A stretch of DNA of 64,000 bases from Mesorhizobium metallidurans STM 2683 (lineage in GTDB: Bacteria > Pseudomonadota > Alphaproteobacteria > Rhizobiales > Rhizobiaceae): contig NZ_CAUM01000146.1 of NCBI RefSeq assembly GCF_000350085.1, positions 1-64,000 of the forward strand. The letters are read 5' to 3'. Below the pieces are notes generated by a model that did no database searches, was not told where the DNA came from, and saw only the letters and a program-made list of their open reading frames with translations. The first letter of the stretch is position 1; each line of letters starts with the position of its first letter. Shown piece by piece: positions 1-9,230 of this stretch. The translations under genes and the position numbers were made by a program.

Positions 1-2
1 TG

Positions 3-470
3 GCCGAAGGCGAGCAGACCAACGCTGTAAAGGACCGCCAGGTGGCCGAGGCTGCTTCAAAGCAAGCCGGAGAAGCACTCGCGCTGGAACGCAAACGAGC
101 AGATTCGGCTGAACGTGACCTCGAAATTGTTCGCCGGGACCGCGATGCCTTGATGCAGAACTCAATAGAATTGAGTGCGGCGCTGGACCAGGAGCGTGAA
201 AGGGCCACTGGTTTGGCCCGTAGCCTTAGTGCCGCGCGTAAGACGATCGACATCGTCAAGGACAAGCGCCGCGCCGCCGCTGCGCGCGCGCTGAAAGCAC
301 GTACCCCCGCGACTGCACTTGCAAGTGCATTATCGGATTCGGGCGTCCAACCAGCCCGTAAACCGCGCTCGCAGAAAAAACAGAAAGTGAAGTACCGAAA
401 GTCGCCGCAATCTGAGGTGCTGGCCATCGAACTTCCTGCACCTTTGCTCCCGACGCGGCCACCGAGCTAG
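3..470 (+). CDS. Coiled-coil hypothetical protein, 5' end outside window
   Basis: The reading frame is open from the first bases of the window to the stop at 470, so the true start lies upstream. The visible part is rich in Ala, Glu, Arg and Lys and looks like a long charged helix or coiled coil, with repeated short segments such as ERERATGLARSLSAARK. It ends in a very basic tail (around RKPRSQKKQKVKYRK) followed by a short hydrophobic, proline-containing end. No signal peptide, membrane segment or catalytic motif is visible. Helical, Ala/Glu/Arg-rich rhizobial proteins of this kind are usually annotated only as hypothetical. An internal GTG at 42 could be a start but has no clear ribosome binding site. 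Function unknown. Confidence 0.6.
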   Translation, partial: AEGEQTNAVKDRQVAEAASKQAGEALALERKRADSAERDLEIVRRDRDALMQNSIELSAALDQERERATGLARSLSAARKTIDIVKDKRRAAAARALKARTPATALASALSDSGVQPARKPRSQKKQKVKYRKSPQSEVLAIELPAPLLPTRPPS

Positions 471-528
471 CTCGACCTGCGCCGGCGCCGACGAGGGAGT
501 TGAATGTATGCCGCACGGGAGTATCAGA

Positions 529-1431
529 ATGAAAAGATATGTCGCAGCCGCGTTCACGATCGGGATCGCGATCGGCCCTGCCTCGGCTCTTGGCGCAGGT
601 TTGGGCGGTAAGAGCGGCGGTCTCGGGATCGGTGCCGGAGTGAGCGGTGGTGATCTCGGGGTCAGTGCTGGAGTAAGCGTCGGCGGCGTAGGGGTCAGTG
701 CTGGAGTGAGCGCCGGTTCGCAAGGCGCATCTGTGGGAGCGGGCACAAGCGTCGGCGGCATAGGGGTCAGTGCTGGAGTGAACGCTGGCCCGCAAGGCAC
801 ATCTGTGGGAGCGGGCGCGAGCGTCGGCAGTGTAGGCGGAGCAAACGTTGGCGCTTCGGTCGGCGCAGGATCTGTCGGCGCAGGCGTTAGTGGCAATGTC
901 GGCAGCACAAGCGGAAGCGTTTCGACCAGCAGCGGCGTGGGCTCCAATGCCAGCAACAATCCAAGCAACACCAGCGGAAGCGTTTCAGCGGGAATTGGTG
1001 CGGGCGCCGATCCGTCCGCCGACAACAAATCGGTTGCCGCTAGTCCGCCCGCCGTCACGAAAGCCATTGTCCCCGCCAAAACCACCAGGCAATCGATCTC
1101 TCTGCCACCCGTCCTCAGGCCTTCGAGGACAGGCCGGGGTAACTCGACCCTGGGCTATCCGTTTGGATCCGTGGGACCACTGAAAATGATACCCGGTACT
1201 CCAGCCGCGGTCGTGCAAGCCTGCCGCGCGGCGATCATGTCCGCCGCGAAGCCGCTTGGCGCCGTCCGTGTCCGCTCGGTAAGCGCGGGTGCCTTGCGTC
1301 AACGTCGAGGTGAGCTCACGGCCCCGATCAAGGTGCGAATAGACTACGCAAGAAAAGGTGGCATCGAAGTCCGGCAGGCGCAAGTCGGCTGTCGCCTCAA
1401 TACTGCGGGCAGGGTCACTGCAATAATATAG
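529..1431 (+). CDS. Exported Gly/Ser-rich repeat protein
   Basis: About 300 residues. A signal peptide is visible at the N-terminus (MKRYVAAAFTIGIAIG, then a small-residue stretch), so the product is probably exported. The middle is low-complexity Gly/Ser/Ala/Val repeat (GVSAGV, SVGAG and similar) encoded partly by a 72-bp tandem repeat. The last 75 residues are non-repetitive and look like a folded domain with two Cys (in VVQACRAA and QVGCRLN). I chose the ATG at 529 because it gives a classical signal peptide and has GGGAG upstream. An in-frame ATG at 508 also has a good Shine-Dalgarno (GAGGGAG) and cannot be excluded. It converges on chaA with only 12 bp between stops. Possibly a surface or cell-envelope protein; function unknown. 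Confidence 0.75.
   Translation: MKRYVAAAFTIGIAIGPASALGAGLGGKSGGLGIGAGVSGGDLGVSAGVSVGGVGVSAGVSAGSQGASVGAGTSVGGIGVSAGVNAGPQGTSVGAGASVGSVGGANVGASVGAGSVGAGVSGNVGSTSGSVSTSSGVGSNASNNPSNTSGSVSAGIGAGADPSADNKSVAASPPAVTKAIVPAKTTRQSISLPPVLRPSRTGRGNSTLGYPFGSVGPLKMIPGTPAAVVQACRAAIMSAAKPLGAVRVRSVSAGALRQRRGELTAPIKVRIDYARKGGIEVRQAQVGCRLNTAGRVTAII
691..834 (+). repeat. 72-bp tandem repeat, two copies, inside Gly-rich gene
   Basis: Copy 1 is 691-762 and copy 2 is 763-834, differing at a handful of positions. Each encodes 24 residues of the Gly/Ser-rich region. A further partial, more diverged copy starts near 658. In-frame units of this kind are prone to expansion and contraction. Confidence 0.8.
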
Positions 1432-1443
1432 CTCCAGGCCTGT

Positions 1444-2547
1444 TCATGGAACAAAGATCAGAAACACATAGGTGAAAAAGACGACAAGGTGGACCAGGCC
1501 GGTCAGGAACGTCGTTCTTTCGTTGCTGAAGCTGACACTGCTTATGAAAAGCGCCAGGACCAGAAGTACCGTGTCAGCCGCGGGAATGCCCAGCGTCAGG
1601 CCCCTTCCCGTCAGCAGGCTGGCGGCGGCGACTGCCGGTATCGTCAAGCCAATCGTGGCGCAAGCCGAACCCATCGCGACATTCAAACCGCGCTGCAGCT
1701 CATTGTTGAGGGCGGCACGAACCGCTGAAACGGACTCCGGCATCAAGACCAGGCCCGCGATCAATGCTCCCACAATGGCGTCGGCCTGGGTCACCTGGTA
1801 GGTAACCAGCGCATCCTCGATGCTTGCGGCGACTTGCTCGGCGAGCATGACAATGCCAATCAGGCCGATTGCCAGCAGCAGCACGCCAGTAAGGATGCTC
1901 TCGTGAGGGGCGGCTCGCGTCGAAACGCCGTGCGTCGGTCCTTCGATGAAATCGTCCCGGTGGCGGACGGTCTGGGCGAACAGAAAACCCGCATAGAGCA
2001 GCACTGAAAGCACGCTCACAAAACCAAGTTGGGCCGCCGAGAATGTACCGGGACCCGTAGCTTGCGTAAAGGTCGGCAGAACAAGCGTCATGACGGTCAG
2101 CGCGATCAGAACCGCCAGATAGGCGCTGGTCCCTTGTCGCACGATTGCCTGCGTGCGATGCCGCCAGCCGCCAAATGTCAGACACACGCCGACAACGCCG
2201 GTGGATGCAATCATCACCGTCGAGAAGACGGACTCGCGTGCAAGCGTCGGGTTGTTCTCGCCATGCAGCATCATCGAAACGATGATCGACACTTCGATGG
2301 CCGTCACCGCAATCGTCAATACCAAAGTGCCGTACGGCTCCCCTACCCGCCGGGCCACCGCCTCGGCGTGGTCGAGCACCACAAAGATGGTGGTGAACAT
2401 GATCGCGCTCGAAAGCGCTCCGACAAGGATCCTCATATTGATGGAACCCTGGTCCACCGAGAGCCCGCTGGCCCTGACCGCGATGGCCACAGTGAGAGCG
2501 GCCAACGGCATCGCATAGGAAACCGCCGATCTTGCGAAACCGCTCAT
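1444..2547 (-). CDS. chaA: ChaA-type calcium/cation:proton antiporter
   Basis: 367 residues, the usual length of ChaA (about 366). It is an integral inner-membrane protein with around ten or eleven hydrophobic segments. The two cation-exchanger alpha repeats typical of the CaCA superfamily can be seen: GEPYGTLVLTIAVTAIEV in the first half and LMPESVSAVRAALNNE followed by GSACATIGLTIP in the second. The conserved acidic residues in these motifs are expected to coordinate Ca2+ or Na+/K+ in exchange for protons. It stands alone, convergent with the Gly-rich gene; 160 bp separate its start from the next gene. Role by family: extrusion of Ca2+, Na+ or K+ at alkaline pH. Confidence 0.93.
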   Translation of the reverse strand: MSGFARSAVSYAMPLAALTVAIAVRASGLSVDQGSINMRILVGALSSAIMFTTIFVVLDHAEAVARRVGEPYGTLVLTIAVTAIEVSIIVSMMLHGENNPTLARESVFSTVMIASTGVVGVCLTFGGWRHRTQAIVRQGTSAYLAVLIALTVMTLVLPTFTQATGPGTFSAAQLGFVSVLSVLLYAGFLFAQTVRHRDDFIEGPTHGVSTRAAPHESILTGVLLLAIGLIGIVMLAEQVAASIEDALVTYQVTQADAIVGALIAGLVLMPESVSAVRAALNNELQRGLNVAMGSACATIGLTIPAVAAASLLTGRGLTLGIPAADTVLLVLALFISSVSFSNERTTFLTGLVHLVVFFTYVFLIFVP

Positions 2548-2707
2548 TGCAGCCCTTACGCTTCTGCTCTTGCTGAAAACCTATTTGGAGCACATCTCGC
2601 GTGCCGCGACCATTCCCTATCCTGCGCCCGCAGACCTCGCCGCCGGCGTCCGATAGTCTCGAAGTATAAAATCATCCGCAGTCCGAAAAGATCGCGCCGC
2701 AGCGGTC

Positions 2708-2929
2708 CTATCCAGGCGTGTTCGCCTTGACGACCTTTTGGCATTCCGGCGTCAGCTCGCTCATATGGTCGGACAGGCATTTGATGACGCGGCCGCCGCC
2801 CTGCTGCACGCCGCTGCAGAACTTCTTGTAATCCGCCTCGCAGGCCTCACGCTCCGACGCCGTCTGCGCCAGCGCCGCTGTGGTCGCCATCTGAGTTGCT
2901 AGGAAAAGCACGCTTAACGCAATCCGCAT
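2708..2929 (-). CDS. Small Cys-rich-repeat periplasmic protein
   Basis: 73 residues with a signal peptide probably cleaved after ALA near residue 21. The mature part carries four Cys (30, 38, 51, 63) spaced like a single GLG1-type Cys-rich repeat, with the typical KFC and CLSDHMSELTPEC elements. Proteins of this type are common in rhizobia as one- or few-repeat exported proteins of unknown role; the Cys probably form two disulfides in the periplasm. It is divergent from the efflux adaptor gene, with 79 bp between start codons. Family assignment is by motif; function is not known. Confidence 0.8.
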   Translation of the reverse strand: MRIALSVLFLATQMATTAALAQTASEREACEADYKKFCSGVQQGGGRVIKCLSDHMSELTPECQKVVKANTPG

Positions 2930-3008
2930 GACAACCTCCCCTCAAATATGTAAATTAGCTCACTTTCATATAATGCGATATACACCGGGAAGTATCCAGA
3001 GGGGGAAA

Positions 3009-4175
3009 ATGCTTTTCGTATTAGGTAGAATCGTGCCGGCGGCAGGCCTGGTCGCCGTTACAATACTGTTGTCCGCATGCAACGAGCAAAACGCTTACAT
3101 GGCGCCACCTCCGCCCAAGGTCGACGTGGCGCTTCCGGTGAAGCAGAGCGTGACCCCCTATCTCGAGGCCACCGGCAGCGCCGCGGCGGTAAACACGACA
3201 CCGCTGGTTGCGCGCGTTTCGGGCTTCATCCAGGAAATCGACTACAAGGACGGCGACGAGGTCAAGGCCGGCGCCCGGCTGTTCCTGATCGAGCCCGACA
3301 CCTACCAGCTGGCGCTCGAGCAAGCCCAGGCCGGGCAGGGTTCGGCCGATGCCGCCGCCAAGCAGTCCGGCGCCGACCTGAAGCGGCAGCAGGAGCTGCT
3401 GTCGCAGAAAATCATCTCGCAATCGACCGCCGACCAGTCCGCCGCCGCGGCACAGGTGGACATCGCCAAGCAGAAGCAGAGCGCGGTCGACGTCAAGCAG
3501 GCTCAACTCAATCTGAGCTACACCGAAGTCAAGGCGCCGTTCGCGGGCATCGTCACCTCCCGCCAGGTGTCGATGGGACAACTGGTCGGCGCCGGCGGCG
3601 CCACCACGCTGGCGACCATCGTTCAGCTCGCTCCCATCTACGTCAATTTCAACATCTCCGAGCAGGATGTGCTGCGCATTCGCGCCGCCATGGCCAAGCG
3701 TGGAATAACCGCGCAGGACCTCAAGAAAATACCGGTCGAGGTTGGCCTGCAGAGCGAGACGGGTTATCCCCATGCGGGAACGCTGGACTATGCCGCGCCA
3801 GAGGTTACGGCCGCCACCGGCACGCTGGCGGCCCGCGCCGTATTGCCCAATGAAGACCGGGCATTGCTGCCCGGCTATTTCGTGCGCGTGCGCGTGCCGC
3901 TGGGCGAAGAACCGGACATGCTGCTCGTTCCCGACCGGGCGATCGGCAGCGACCAGAAGGGCCGCTACGTGCTCGTCGCCGGAAAGGACGATGTCGTCGA
4001 GCAGCGCCCGGTAGAGATCGGCCAACTGGTCGGGGCGTTGCGCGTCATCACCAAGGGTCTCGCGGCGGACGACCGTGTCCTTGTCTCCGGCCTGCTGACG
4101 GCCGTGCCTGGCCAGAAGATCGAACCGCAGGAGAAGAAGCTGGAAGCGGTCGCCACGGACAGCGCAGCGCCATGA
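3009..4175 (+). CDS. RND efflux periplasmic adaptor lipoprotein (AcrA/MexA family)
   Basis: 388 residues. I chose ATG 3009 because it follows a strong GAGGGGG ribosome binding site and begins a lipoprotein signal with lipobox LLSAC (Cys24). The body has the membrane-fusion order: barrel-sandwich/lipoyl half (TGSAAAVNTTPLVARVSGFIQEI), helical hairpin (QAQAGQGSADAAAKQSGADLKRQQELL), second lipoyl half (YTEVKAPFAGIVTSRQV), beta-barrel and membrane-proximal domain. It links the inner-membrane pump to an outer-membrane channel, so drug or solvent efflux is likely. Its stop overlaps the pump start by 4 nt, giving translational coupling. A TATAAT hexamer at 2969-2974 is a possible -10 box, without a convincing -35. 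No outer-membrane channel gene or repressor is adjacent. Confidence 0.93.
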   Translation: MLFVLGRIVPAAGLVAVTILLSACNEQNAYMAPPPPKVDVALPVKQSVTPYLEATGSAAAVNTTPLVARVSGFIQEIDYKDGDEVKAGARLFLIEPDTYQLALEQAQAGQGSADAAAKQSGADLKRQQELLSQKIISQSTADQSAAAAQVDIAKQKQSAVDVKQAQLNLSYTEVKAPFAGIVTSRQVSMGQLVGAGGATTLATIVQLAPIYVNFNISEQDVLRIRAAMAKRGITAQDLKKIPVEVGLQSETGYPHAGTLDYAAPEVTAATGTLAARAVLPNEDRALLPGYFVRVRVPLGEEPDMLLVPDRAIGSDQKGRYVLVAGKDDVVEQRPVEIGQLVGALRVITKGLAADDRVLVSGLLTAVPGQKIEPQEKKLEAVATDSAAP

Positions 4176-7100
4176 TCTCCAAGTTCTTCATCGAGCGGCC
4201 GGTCCTGGCCAACGCCATCGCCATCCTAATGGTCGTCATCGGCATCATCTCGCTGTTCGCCCTGCCGGTGGCGCAATATCCCGATGTGGTGCCGCCCACC
4301 GTTTCGGTGACGACGCGCTATCCGGGCGCCAGCGCGCGCGCGGTAATCGACACGGTGGCGCTGCCGATCGAGCAGCAGGTCAACGGCGTCGAGGGCATGA
4401 TCTACATGCAGTCCTATGCTGCATCGGATGGCACCTACAATCTCACCGTCACCTTCGCGATCGGCACCGATCTCGACCAGGCGCAAGTGCTTGTGCAGAA
4501 CCGTGTGTCCTCTGCCCTGGCCGGGCTGCCGCAGGCGGTGCAGGTGCAAGGCGTCACCGTTCAGAAGAAGTCGACCTCGATCCTCGAAATCGTCACGCTG
4601 ACTTCGCCTGATGGGCAATATGACAGCCTTTATCTCGCCAATTACGCGACCATCCGGCTGAAGGACGAGCTCTCCCGGATACCCGGGGTCGGCAACGTCA
4701 ATGTGTTCGGCGCCGGCCAGTATTCCATGCGCGTCTGGCTCGATCCGGAGAAGATGCAGGCGCGCGGCCTTACCACGCAGGACATCGTCCAGGCGCTGGG
4801 GCAGCAGAGCGAGCAGGTCACCGCAGGTCAGGTCGGCGCGCCGCCGGCGCCCGACGGCCAGTCCTTCCAGTACACGATCGAAGTGTCCAGCCGCCTCGAC
4901 GATCCCGACCAGTTCGGCGCCGTGATCGTCAAGACCGGCACCAATGGCGACATGACGCGCGTGCGCGATGTCGGCCGGGTCGAGCTCGGCGCGCAGACCT
5001 ATGGGCAATTCTTCAATCTCGACGGCCAGCCGGCCGCGGGCATGGCCGTCTTCCTGTCGCCGGGCGCCAACGCGCTCGATGTGGCCGGCAAGGTCGAGGC
5101 CAGGATGAAGGCACTGTCGCGCGAGTTCCCGAAAGGGCTGGCATACTCGACCCCCTTCAACACCACGATTTTCGTCAGCCAGGCGATCCACGAGGTCTAC
5201 AAGACGCTGATCGAAGCCGCTGTCCTGGTGCTTATCGTCATCCTGCTTTTCCTGCAGGACTGGCGGGCGATGCTGGTGCCGGCAACGACCGTTCCGGTGA
5301 CGATCATCGGCGCGTTCGCGGCGATGGCCGCGCTCGGCTTCTCGGTCAATCTGTCGACCCTGTTCGCCATCGTGCTCGCCATCGGCATCGTCGTCGACGA
5401 CGCCATCGTCGTGGTCGAGGGCGCCGCTCACAACATGGAGCGCGGCATGTCGGGCCACGACGCGGCGATTGCCGCCATGAACGCGCTGTTCGGACCGATC
5501 ATCGGCATCACGCTGGTGCTGATGGCGGTGTTCCTGCCGGCTGCGTTCCTGCCCGGCCTCACGGGGCAAATGTATGCGCAATTCGCACTGGTGATTGCGG
5601 CAACCGCCATAATCAGCGCCATCAACGCGGCCACGCTCAAGCCGACGCAGTGCGCGACCTGGCTGAGGCGCCCGGTGCCGCCGGACCAGCGCAATTTCTT
5701 CTTTCGCGGCTTCAACGCGGTCTACCAGCGCCTGGAGAACCGCTATGCCGGCCTGATCGGGTCCATGGTGCGTCACAGCACGGTGATGGGCATCATTGCG
5801 TTGCTGATCATCGGTGCGGCGGGCTACGGCATATCGCGCGTGGCCACAGGCTTCATCCCGATCGAGGACCAGGGCTACATGCTCGCTACGGTTCAACTCC
5901 CCGATGGCGCCGCACTGGGCCGCACGCAGGAGACGCTGCAGCAGGTTTCGAAGCTCGCCAAGGCCACGCCGGGCGTCGATCAGGTGGTGACGATCGCCGG
6001 CATCTCGGCACTCGACAACAATTCGACGCTGGCGAACGCCGGCGTCGCCTACATCATCCTCAAGGACTGGAGCCTGCGCGGCAAGGGCGAGGATCTTGCC
6101 TCGCTCTACGCGACGCTCAACAAAAACCTGTCCGACATGGCTGATGGAACTGTGCTGGTGCTGCCGCCACCGCCGATCCAGGGCATCGGCAATGCCGCCG
6201 GCTTCACCATGCAGGTCGAACTGCGCGACGGCAGTTTCGACCTCGCCAAGCTGCAGGGTGCGGTCGAGGCGGTGACCAGGACCGCCCAGACGCAGTCGGG
6301 CATCCAGCGGGTAGCGGCGCCGTTCCGCGCCAATGTTCCGCAATACACGGTCGAACTCGACCGCGAGAAGGTGCAAACGCTGGGACTGACCACGGACCAG
6401 GTCTTCCAGACGCTCGCCGGCTATCTCGGCTCGACTTATGTCAGTCAGTTCAACAAGTTCGGGCGGGTATTCCAGATCTATGTGCAGGGCGATGCACAAT
6501 TCCGCGTGTCGCCCGAGAACATCGGCCGCCTGAGTGTGCGCAACCAGAACGGCGACATGATTCCGCTCGGCGCTGACGATCACACCGAGCGTCGGCCCAT
6601 CGCTGATCAGCCTCTACAACCTCTATCCCTCGGCATCGATCATCGGCGTGCAGGCGCAAGGCTTCTCGTCCGGCGACGCGATCAAGCTGATGGAAGGGGT
6701 CGCGGCCGACACATTGCCGCCCGGCACCGGCTACGACTGGACGGCGCTGTCCTTCCAGGAGAAGCTCGTCGGCAGCCAGATCTATCTGGTGTTCGGCCTG
6801 GCGCTGCTCCTGGTCTATCTGGTGCTGGCAGGCCAATATGAGAGTTGGCTCGCACCTATCTCGATCTTGCTTGCCGCGCCGCTGTCGCTGGTCGGCCCGG
6901 TCCTGGTCCTCAACGGCCTCGGCATCGACAACAATCTCTACGTCCAGATCGGCCTGATCCTGCTGATTGCGCTATCGGCCAAGAACGCCATCCTGATCGT
7001 CGAGGTGGCGCGCGAATTGCGCGCCGCCGGCAAACCGATTATCGACTCCGCGATCGAGGCGGCACGTGCTCGTTTCCGCCCGATCCTGATGACGTCCTTC

Positions 7101-7316
7101 GCCTTTATACTCGGTGTCGCGCCGCTGGTGGTGGCGACGGGCGCCGGGGCCAGCGCACGCAAATCTATCGGCATCACGGTCTTTTCCGGCATGATCGCCT
7201 CGACCTGCCTCGCCGTGCTCTTCGTGCCTTCCTTCTTCGTCATCCTGCAACGGTTCGAGGAATGGCGCGCCGCGCGCAAGACGAAGCGCGAGGTCACGTC
7301 CACGCTTCCCGGCTAG
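4172..7316 (+). pseudogene. RND efflux pump permease (HAE1/AcrB family), frameshifted
   Basis: Homologous to AcrB-type proton-driven multidrug pumps. Reading from 4172 the protein is normal until about residue 802, then leaves the conserved sequence and stops at 6841. The missing C-terminal part continues in another frame to 7316, starting with TITPSVGPSLISLYN. The junction lies at 6569-6577, where restoring a 2-base GC in the local GCGC context (GGCGCTGACG to GGCGCGCTGACG) reconnects the frames and gives about 1048 residues, the normal length. The frame-4172 product keeps the TM4 Asp pair (Asp409-Asp410 in IVVDDAIVV) but loses TM10 with the proton-relay Lys (SAKNAILIVE), so it cannot pump. 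Either a real inactivating deletion or a sequencing error. Confidence 0.9.
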
Positions 7317-7409
7317 GCAAGGGAGAGGAGTGGCGTCAAACGACTACCGAGGAGATTTGATTCTTACCGGACGCATCAGCTTCGCAACTTCAACCAAGGA
7401 AAATCCGAC

Positions 7410-7886
7410 ATGCTTTTCCACATCCGCCTCTTCGCCCTTGCGGGCGCTTCATTTCTGCTTTTCGCGGCAGCACCTGCCTGGGCGGTGAACGCCCAGGTCG
7501 GTATCCTGAAATGCGACACCTCGACCGGCATCGGCGAGATCATTGAGCGCAAACAGACAATGACCTGCGTATTCACCAGGAATGACGGCACGACGGAAAA
7601 TTACACCGGCTCGATCCACGAATTCGGCATCGAACTTGGCGAGGTGGAAGAAGGCCATCTCATTTGGGCCGTCGTCAGCGGCTCGACTGCAAAGGACAAT
7701 GGCCTGCTCACCGGAAAATACGATGGCGTCGATGCGGAAGCGGCCGCGGGCCTTGGACTTGGTGCCGATGTCCTGCTCGGCGGAACGGAGAAAGCCTTTG
7801 CACTTCAACCGCTCGCAGTCGAGGGCGAAACCGGCATCAACATCGCGGCGGGTGTCGAGCAGATCGAACTCACTGCGGCAAGCTAG
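7410..7886 (+). CDS. DUF992 family exported protein
   Basis: 158 residues with a clear signal peptide (hydrophobic core, cleavage after AWA near residue 25). The mature part begins NAQVGILKCDTSTGIGEII and contains MTCVF and NYTGSIHEFGIELG, which match the DUF992 family of small secreted alphaproteobacterial proteins. Two Cys in the mature region probably form a disulfide. The second half is Gly/Ala-rich, predicted to be beta strands. It follows the efflux genes in the same direction after a 93-bp gap with its own ribosome binding site (AAGGA), so it is probably independent. Function is not known. Confidence 0.85.
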   Translation: MLFHIRLFALAGASFLLFAAAPAWAVNAQVGILKCDTSTGIGEIIERKQTMTCVFTRNDGTTENYTGSIHEFGIELGEVEEGHLIWAVVSGSTAKDNGLLTGKYDGVDAEAAAGLGLGADVLLGGTEKAFALQPLAVEGETGINIAAGVEQIELTAAS

Positions 7887-7891
7887 ATCCG

Positions 7892-8005
7892 TTATTCGAA
7901 ATCGATCACCCGACTGTTCAGGGGCAGTTCGTTCTCGTGCTGGCCACGGTGTCCGTCGTCGCTGATCTCAGACGGCGCGCCGCGCTCGATCGAGTCGCCG
8001 GACAT
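7892..8005 (-). CDS. Possible small hypothetical protein
   Basis: A 37-residue acidic frame starting MSGDSIERGAPSEISDDG. It continues upstream without a stop to an ATG at 8131, so a longer 79-residue version is possible. No convincing ribosome binding site precedes either start. It converges with the DUF992 gene after 5 bp. The rest of the 7887-8245 gap shows no other coding frame, clear promoter or terminator. Low confidence. Confidence 0.25.
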   Translation of the reverse strand: MSGDSIERGAPSEISDDGHRGQHENELPLNSRVIDFE

Positions 8006-8245
8006 CAAGACAACGCCCCGGCTCCGGAACCGCGTGAATATAGGCGGCATCGCGACCTTGGCCGCATTCAGCGCAACATCCTTAAATGCGCAACTTTCCC
8101 GCTTTGCCAATGGGTGGTTGGCCCATCCCAACCCTCGTCGGGATGAGCGGAAGGGCTCATTTAAGACTGATCAAAGGTCGGTTGTGGTGGAAGTCGGCTG
8201 CGAGCTGTCCTATGTGCGTGCCGTGAAATTGCGACCAGGTTCCGA

Positions 8246-9154
8246 ATGAATGTATCCACCAAAAGACGCGCGTTGCTCGTCCTCAATCCCAAGGCGCGGT
8301 GCGGCCAGGAGGCGATCGCGCCTGTTGTCCAGCGGCTGGAGGCCGGCGGCCTTTCCGTCACCGTCGAGACGTTCGAAGCATTGCCTGAAATCGCACGCGA
8401 CATCGTCCGGTTGCGCCATATCGCCGACCTTGTGATTGTGTGCGGCGGCGACGGTTCGGTGTCTTCAGCTGCGGTCGCGGTAATGGAAAGCGGTTTGCCG
8501 ATGGGCATCATTCCGATGGGAACGGCGAACGACCTCGCTCGCACACTCAATATTCCGACGGACTTGCTGCGGGCCGCCGACGTGATCGTGCGAGGCGGAA
8601 CACGCCTGATCGACGTCGGCACGGTCAATGGCCATGCCTTCTTCAACGTTGCAAGCATCGGCCTGAGCAGCAAGCTTGCGCAGGGGCTTGATCCGGCGCT
8701 GAAGAAGCGTTTCGGCAGGCTGGGCTATGCCTTGGCCGCCCTCAAGGTGCTGACCGGTGCCGTCCCGTTCGAAGCGAGAATCACCGAAAAAGGTACGGCG
8801 ATCGAAGCCAAGACCTACCAGATCGCCGTCGGCAACGGCCGACACTATGGCGGAGGCGTCATCGTGGAGGAGACCGCGGAGATCGATGACGGACATCTCG
8901 ACCTCTATAGCCTCGAAATGACGAATCTCTGGAAGCTGGCGCTGATGCTGCGCTCGTTCCGCTCGGGAACACATGGCGCCTGGAGCGAGGTCCGGACGGC
9001 CCGATGCGTTGAGTTCGACATCGAGACGAACGGGCCGATGCCGGTGAACACCGACGGCGAGATCGTCACCTCGACCCCGGCGCATTTCAAGGTCCACCCG
9101 AAGGCGATCTCGGTCTTCGCGCCTGTCACTGCGCGCGTTCCGGTCGCGCCGTAG
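8246..9154 (+). CDS. Diacylglycerol/lipid kinase family protein
   Basis: 302 residues, standard for the YegS/BmrU/DgkB lipid kinase family. The nucleotide-binding GGDGSV motif is at residues 67-72, followed by GIIPMGTANDLART at 88-100, and NGRHYGGG later in the sequence. These proteins phosphorylate diacylglycerol, sphingosine-like or phosphatidylglycerol substrates at the inner membrane using ATP. The C-terminal half (TDGEIVTSTPAHFKVHPKA) is the beta-rich substrate domain. It is a single gene, convergent with the acyl-CoA synthetase gene. The exact lipid substrate cannot be read from sequence. Confidence 0.9.
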   Translation: MNVSTKRRALLVLNPKARCGQEAIAPVVQRLEAGGLSVTVETFEALPEIARDIVRLRHIADLVIVCGGDGSVSSAAVAVMESGLPMGIIPMGTANDLARTLNIPTDLLRAADVIVRGGTRLIDVGTVNGHAFFNVASIGLSSKLAQGLDPALKKRFGRLGYALAALKVLTGAVPFEARITEKGTAIEAKTYQIAVGNGRHYGGGVIVEETAEIDDGHLDLYSLEMTNLWKLALMLRSFRSGTHGAWSEVRTARCVEFDIETNGPMPVNTDGEIVTSTPAHFKVHPKAISVFAPVTARVPVAP

Positions 9155-9230
9155 GGAGGATCGACGACGTCGTCCTCATGCTCCGCAGACACGATGCCTG
9201 GGCATAGGCGGTCGGCATAGCGCCCGCCCC

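Noticed and set aside
4226..6583. 785-codon minus-strand frame
   Set aside because: Antisense shadow of the RND pump gene; His/Arg/Asp-rich composition with no family signature.
6560..6660. Programmed ribosomal frameshift in the RND gene
   Set aside because: No slippery heptamer or convincing downstream structure is visible, and RND pumps are not known to use frameshifting. Mutation or sequencing error is simpler.
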